DNA from: Bacillota bacterium
GTDB taxonomy: Bacteria > Bacillota > Clostridia > Lachnospirales > CAG-274
Assembly (NCBI GenBank): GCA_017460805.1
Contig: JAFUAF010000010.1
Span: 62,001 to 126,000 of the forward strand
DNA: 64,000 nt
Direction: 5' to 3'
Part shown: positions 60,607 to 64,000 of the stretch, in pieces
How the letters are laid out: each line of letters starts with the position of its first letter
Numbering within the stretch: position 1 is the stretch's first letter
Made by a program: the position numbers and the translations under genes
The notes under the pieces: generated by a model
Told to the model about the DNA's origin: nothing
The model's input: only the letters and a program-made list of their open reading frames with translations
Database searches by the model: none

Positions 60607-61200
60607 ATGATTAGTTATATAAAAGGAATTTTAAAATACAAGGGCGACAGCCGCATTATAGTGGAAACAGGCGGCATAGGCTTTAATATCAATGTTTCTC
60701 CCGATACTGTAAGCAAAATGCCGCAGACGGAAAGTGAAGTGCAGATCTTCACCCACATGAACGTAAAAGAGGATGAAATGTCGCTTTTCGGCTTTCTGAC
60801 ACAGGAAGAGCTGAATATGTTCGACAGGCTTATAACGGTAAAAGGCGTTGGCCCCAAGGGCGCTACAGCCCTGCTTGCAAGCCTTTCGCCCGCACAGATA
60901 GCCCTTGCGATAATCACCGATGATGTCAAGACGCTTTCGGGCGGTCAGGGCATAGGCAAAAAAACGGCACAGCAGATAATACTCGACCTTAAGGATAAAA
61001 CAAAGACAATGGATGCATCGGGCGCGAATGTTGCCGCTGTTTCTTCGGCACCCGCAAACACAGCCGCCGCCGAGGCCATAGAAGCGCTCACTTCCCTCGG
61101 TTTCGGCAAGCCCGAGGTTCAAAAAGCGGTTTCTGCCGTTGCCGACGAAAATCTTACTTCTGCCGAGCTGATAAGCAAGGCATTAAAAGTATTAAGCTAA
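60607..61200 (+). CDS. ruvA: Holliday junction branch migration protein RuvA
   Basis: The 197-residue protein has domain I starting [20 protein letters not shown], domain II with the tandem helix-hairpin-helix ([38 protein letters not shown]), a flexible Ala-rich linker and a C-terminal domain III ([20 protein letters not shown]) that contacts RuvB. It binds four-way junctions. It lies 8 bases after cdaR and 10 bases before ruvB, so c-di-AMP and recombination genes share an operon here. Confidence 0.96.
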   Translation: MISYIKGILKYKGDSRIIVETGGIGFNINVSPDTVSKMPQTESEVQIFTHMNVKEDEMSLFGFLTQEELNMFDRLITVKGVGPKGATALLASLSPAQIALAIITDDVKTLSGGQGIGKKTAQQIILDLKDKTKTMDASGANVAAVSSAPANTAAAEAIEALTSLGFGKPEVQKAVSAVADENLTSAELISKALKVLS

Positions 61201-61210
61201 GGACAAAACA

Positions 61211-62209
61211 ATGGATAAACGTATAATAACAACCGCTTTCAGGTCGGAGGATGCCGAGGCGGAGCCAAAACTCCGCCCCCAAAGTCTTGAAAGCTACATA
61301 GGACAGGACAAAGTCAAGGAAAATATGCGCATATACATAAAAGCCGCCAAAGACCGCGGCGAGACCCTTGACCATGTTCTGCTTTACGGTCCTCCGGGGC
61401 TTGGCAAGACCACACTTTCAAACATTATAGCCAACGAAATGGGCGCTAATATCCGCACCACTTCGGGGCCTGCGATAGAACGCCCCGGCGATATGGCGGC
61501 GATACTGAACGGACTTTCCGAGGGCGATATTCTTTTTATAGACGAGATACACCGCCTTAACCGCCTTGTCGAAGAGGTACTCTACCCCGCTATGGAAGAC
61601 AATGTGCTGGACATAATCATAGGCAAAGGCCCCGCGGCAAAAAGTATACGCATAGACCTGCCAAAATTCACACTTGTAGGCGCAACCACACGCATAGGTC
61701 TGCTTACCGCGCCTTTGCGTGACCGTTTCGGTGTCACTTGCCGACTTGAACTCTATACACCCGAGCAGTTAAAGACCATAATCCTGCGTTCTGCGGGCGT
61801 ACTTGACATAGAAATAGACGAAGACGGCGCCTTGGAGCTTGCAAGCCGTTCACGCGGCACGCCCCGTATCGCAAACAGGCTTTTAAAGCGCATACGCGAC
61901 TTTGCACAGGTAAAATATGACGGCGTTATCACACATGATGTTGCAAAAGAGACCCTCGACATTCTCGATATAGATGCAAAGGGTCTTGATATGACCGACC
62001 GCAAAATGCTGCTTGCAATGATAGAAAAATTTGACGGCGGCCCCGTAGGGCTTGACACTATCGCCGTTTCCATAGGCGAAGAACCCGACACCATAGAAGA
62101 TGTTTACGAGCCCTACCTTATTCAGCTGGGCTATATAAAAAGGACACCCAGAGGCCGCGTAGTAACGGACCTTTGCTACAGACATTTCGGTCTGTCTTTG
62201 TTTAAGTAA
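61211..62209 (+). CDS. ruvB: Holliday junction helicase RuvB
   Basis: The 332-residue AAA+ motor has Walker [10 protein letters not shown], Walker [10 protein letters not shown], sensor 1 VGATTRIG and the arginine finger region with APLRDRFG. The C-terminal winged helix ends in [15 protein letters not shown]. It drives branch migration with RuvA. It has full length. No ruvC is nearby, as usual in Firmicutes. Confidence 0.97.
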   Translation: MDKRIITTAFRSEDAEAEPKLRPQSLESYIGQDKVKENMRIYIKAAKDRGETLDHVLLYGPPGLGKTTLSNIIANEMGANIRTTSGPAIERPGDMAAILNGLSEGDILFIDEIHRLNRLVEEVLYPAMEDNVLDIIIGKGPAAKSIRIDLPKFTLVGATTRIGLLTAPLRDRFGVTCRLELYTPEQLKTIILRSAGVLDIEIDEDGALELASRSRGTPRIANRLLKRIRDFAQVKYDGVITHDVAKETLDILDIDAKGLDMTDRKMLLAMIEKFDGGPVGLDTIAVSIGEEPDTIEDVYEPYLIQLGYIKRTPRGRVVTDLCYRHFGLSLFK

Positions 62210-62220
62210 AAGGAGAAATT

Positions 62221-62496
62221 ATGGCTAAAATAAAACTTGAAACGGAAGATTTTATATTTGAAGTGACCGAGGAACTTGTCTGTTATGACGAGATAGGCCG
62301 CGAAGGTGCAGACAAATGGGCAGCGGATTTCCGCACCTGGCTTGCCGACGGCAGAAAAAAGAAAAATATAGTAACTTCGGGCGGCAAGACCTATTTTGTT
62401 ATCGAGGACGAGGGCGAAATTTTTGATATTGCCGACGAATACCTTGATGCAGTCGAAAACAGCAAAACAGACGAATATTGGAAAAATTTTCAGTAA
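62221..62496 (+). CDS. Small hypothetical protein in the ruvAB operon
   Basis: The 91-residue acidic protein (AKIKLETEDFIFEVTEELVC at the start) has AAAGGAG upstream and lies 11 bases after ruvB. It has a short beta start and helical remainder, with an acidic, Trp-bearing end (TDEYWKNFQ). Its middle (ADKWAADFRTWLADGRKKK) is unrelated to any family I recognise. It is cytoplasmic by composition. Confidence 0.7.
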   Translation: MAKIKLETEDFIFEVTEELVCYDEIGREGADKWAADFRTWLADGRKKKNIVTSGGKTYFVIEDEGEIFDIADEYLDAVENSKTDEYWKNFQ

Positions 62497-62508
62497 CGGT
62501 AAATAAAA

Positions 62509-63741
62509 ATGGACGAAAAAGACCTTGAACAGCTTGCCCGCGAGGAACGCGAACGCGCCGAAGCGGAGTTTGCGAAGATGCAGCAGGCGCTGGCACACTC
62601 CGACACGGAGATAAACGCCCAGCAAAAAGATGTTGTAAAAAAGAAAATAAATAACCATTTTGAGGATCTTAACGCAAAAAAAAGTACGGTATGGATATTT
62701 CTGCTGCTTTTTGTCATACTTGCGGGCTCTTATTACAGTCTTACTTTTTACAAGCCCCGCGTCACATACGCAAAGGCCATGGAATGTCTTGAAAAAGGCG
62801 AATATGACAATGCAAAGATACTTTTTACAAATCTCGGCGACTATGAAAATGCGGCAGAGCTGGTGAATGAATGTGACTACCGCAAGGGTAATCTTTTGCT
62901 TGCAACGGGAAAATACACCTCTGCACTCACGGCACTTTCCGGTATCACGGGCTACAAAGACCGCGACGACCTTATTGCCGACCTGGCGGGCGATTTTGCA
63001 AAAACACTCGATACGGGCAAGTGGCACAGTGCCTTTGTCCGCTCCGTTGGCACCGTAAAGGCCACAGGCGACAATACCTACGGTCAATGCAATGTTGACG
63101 ACTGGAAAAACGTAGTACAGATAGCCTGCGGGGATTACCTCACAATAGCAAAGACGTCCAATAACGATGTTCTCTGCACAGATGCCGTACTTGACTGGCA
63201 CAATATCAAAGAAGTCGCGGCAGGTACGGATTTTGCGGCAGGTCTGACCAATGACGGTCAGCTGCTTTTCCACAAAGGCAGTGAAGACGAAACGATATCG
63301 GGCATAAAGCATATATCGGCAAAAAAGAATATCCTTGCCTGTATCGGAAACGGCGGCGGAGCAGTAGTTTCGGGCGCAGCCATAGACACACAGCTTTTTA
63401 CCGACCTTAAGGAAATAGAGACCGACGGTCAAGGGGTCTACGCTCTAAAAAACGACGGTACTGTCATTTCCTCAAACGGCAGATTAAGCGGCGTAGGCAA
63501 TGTAAAACATATTTTTACCGCAAATGAAACTATGGTCGCCGTTACAAACGACAATATGCTTATTGCCGACGGCGCTGTATCTACGGACGAGTTAGAGGGC
63601 ATGCTTATGCTTTCGGGCACCGACGACCATTTTATCATGCTTACGGACACAGGCCATGTAAAATACTACGGTCCGTCATACGCAGGCAGCGGCAGAGTTG
63701 CCGACTGGACAGATGTACTTTTAAATCTCAGGGAGCAATAA
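62509..63741 (+). CDS. Membrane protein with TPR-like and RCC1-like (beta-propeller) regions
   Basis: The 410-residue protein has a cytoplasmic coiled-coil start (residues 1-60), one membrane helix (STVWIFLLLFVILAGSYYSL), a TPR-like helical part (AKAMECLEKGEYDNAKILFT; KGNLLLATGKYTSALTALSG) and then about six RCC1-like repeats (VRSVGTVKATGDNTYGQCNV; VYALKNDGTVISSNGRLSGV). RCC1-type propellers in bacteria are usually extracellular binding modules. It ends one base before the next gene, so it belongs to the ruvAB operon transcript. Role unknown. Confidence 0.75.
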   Translation: MDEKDLEQLAREERERAEAEFAKMQQALAHSDTEINAQQKDVVKKKINNHFEDLNAKKSTVWIFLLLFVILAGSYYSLTFYKPRVTYAKAMECLEKGEYDNAKILFTNLGDYENAAELVNECDYRKGNLLLATGKYTSALTALSGITGYKDRDDLIADLAGDFAKTLDTGKWHSAFVRSVGTVKATGDNTYGQCNVDDWKNVVQIACGDYLTIAKTSNNDVLCTDAVLDWHNIKEVAAGTDFAAGLTNDGQLLFHKGSEDETISGIKHISAKKNILACIGNGGGAVVSGAAIDTQLFTDLKEIETDGQGVYALKNDGTVISSNGRLSGVGNVKHIFTANETMVAVTNDNMLIADGAVSTDELEGMLMLSGTDDHFIMLTDTGHVKYYGPSYAGSGRVADWTDVLLNLREQ

Positions 63742-63742
63742 T

Positions 63743-64000
63743 ATGCTTAGAATAACCAATCTTAAAATACCCGTGACCGAAAAGCTTACCGACGAAACGC
63801 TGAAAAGCGCCGTAGAGCACAGCTTGAAGTGTACGGGTGCAAAAAACATAAAAATAATACGTCAGGCGGTCGATGCGCGTGAAAAGACAAGGGGGAGCTA
63901 TGTGCTGACCCTTGATTTTGATGTGGAAAACGAGAAAAAATATTTAAAGCGCAAAAACATCTCAAGCCCGAAACACGACACCTACACCCTGCCTGTTCCG
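63743..64000 (+). CDS. FAD-dependent oxidoreductase-like protein, N-terminal part
   Basis: The 86 visible residues (MLRITNLKIPVTEKLTDETL, then NIKIIRQAVDAREKTRGSYV) match the N-terminal ferredoxin-like domain of the uncharacterised NAD(P)/FAD-dependent dehydrogenases common in Clostridia, in which VDAR(K/E)K is conserved. The FAD-binding GxGxxG motif should follow beyond the window edge. GGGAG lies just upstream, within the end of the previous gene. Confidence 0.72.
   Translation, partial: MLRITNLKIPVTEKLTDETLKSAVEHSLKCTGAKNIKIIRQAVDAREKTRGSYVLTLDFDVENEKKYLKRKNISSPKHDTYTLPVP

Noticed and set aside
1..64000. tRNA, rRNA or known riboswitch
   Set aside because: None was recognised by eye on either strand; an automated covariance search would be decisive.

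Overview
The window looks like a chromosomal piece of an anaerobic gut or rumen Clostridium-class Firmicute. The evidence is strong AGGAGG-type ribosome binding sites, TTGACA/TATAAT promoters, WalH/WalI (YycH/YycI) homologues, the CdaA-CdaR pair, a type I dockerin module, an LPxTG-type wall anchor with Cna-B repeats, and a Tn916/Tn1549-type integrase. I cannot name the genus from sequence alone. No rRNA or tRNA gene was seen.

Region 1 (1-20.1 kb, minus strand) is the structural half of a PBSX-like contractile-tailed (myovirus) prophage. In transcription order it carries terS, terL, portal, a broken MuF minor-head/zincin toxin gene, a tiny zinc-ribbon gene, scaffold, capsid, head-tail connectors, sheath, tube, tail chaperone G with a programmed -1 frameshift to GT, four inserted accessory genes, a short tape measure, and xkdP-Q-R-S-T-U baseplate genes (the last cut by the window edge). 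The four accessory genes are paralogues (a PH-like domain, two of them with identical zinc ribbons). At least three carry their own consensus promoter, which is the signature of morons expressed in the lysogen. Helically phased 20-21 bp iterons lie upstream of terS, and no lysogeny module is present on this side.

Region 2 (20.1-38.3 kb) carries surface and regulatory genes. They are a BlaI-like repressor with an unusual membrane partner, a divergent membrane protein, a 1,726-residue dockerin-bearing secreted protein next to a membrane-embedded LuxR regulator, and a 2,496-residue sortase-anchored adhesin. The adhesin has an ice-binding/choice-of-anchor-type head, a pilin-like isopeptide domain, nine Cna-B repeats and a roughly 700-residue Thr/Glu stalk.

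Region 3 (38.3-47.3 kb) is housekeeping: a DEAD-box helicase, a TadA-HAD fusion, a DivIVA-like coiled-coil protein with long tandem repeats, a heterodimeric ABC exporter and an alpha/beta hydrolase.

Region 4 (47.3-53.2 kb) is an accessory island. It holds a tyrosine recombinase with an orphan type I specificity subunit, a GC-rich palindromic repeat island (one of whose 24-bp units also sits inside the broken MuF gene), a DUF4352/VanZ-like pair, and an orphan transfer origin of the RSF1010/pIP501 nic class next to a Tn916/Tn1549-type integrase.

Region 5 (53.2-64 kb) is core: DUF3916, yycI-yycH with a small secreted protein, nitroreductase, a GalE-like epimerase whose catalytic Tyr reads as Phe, then a plus-strand operon cdaA-cdaR-ruvA-ruvB with two unknown genes and the start of an FAD-dependent protein.
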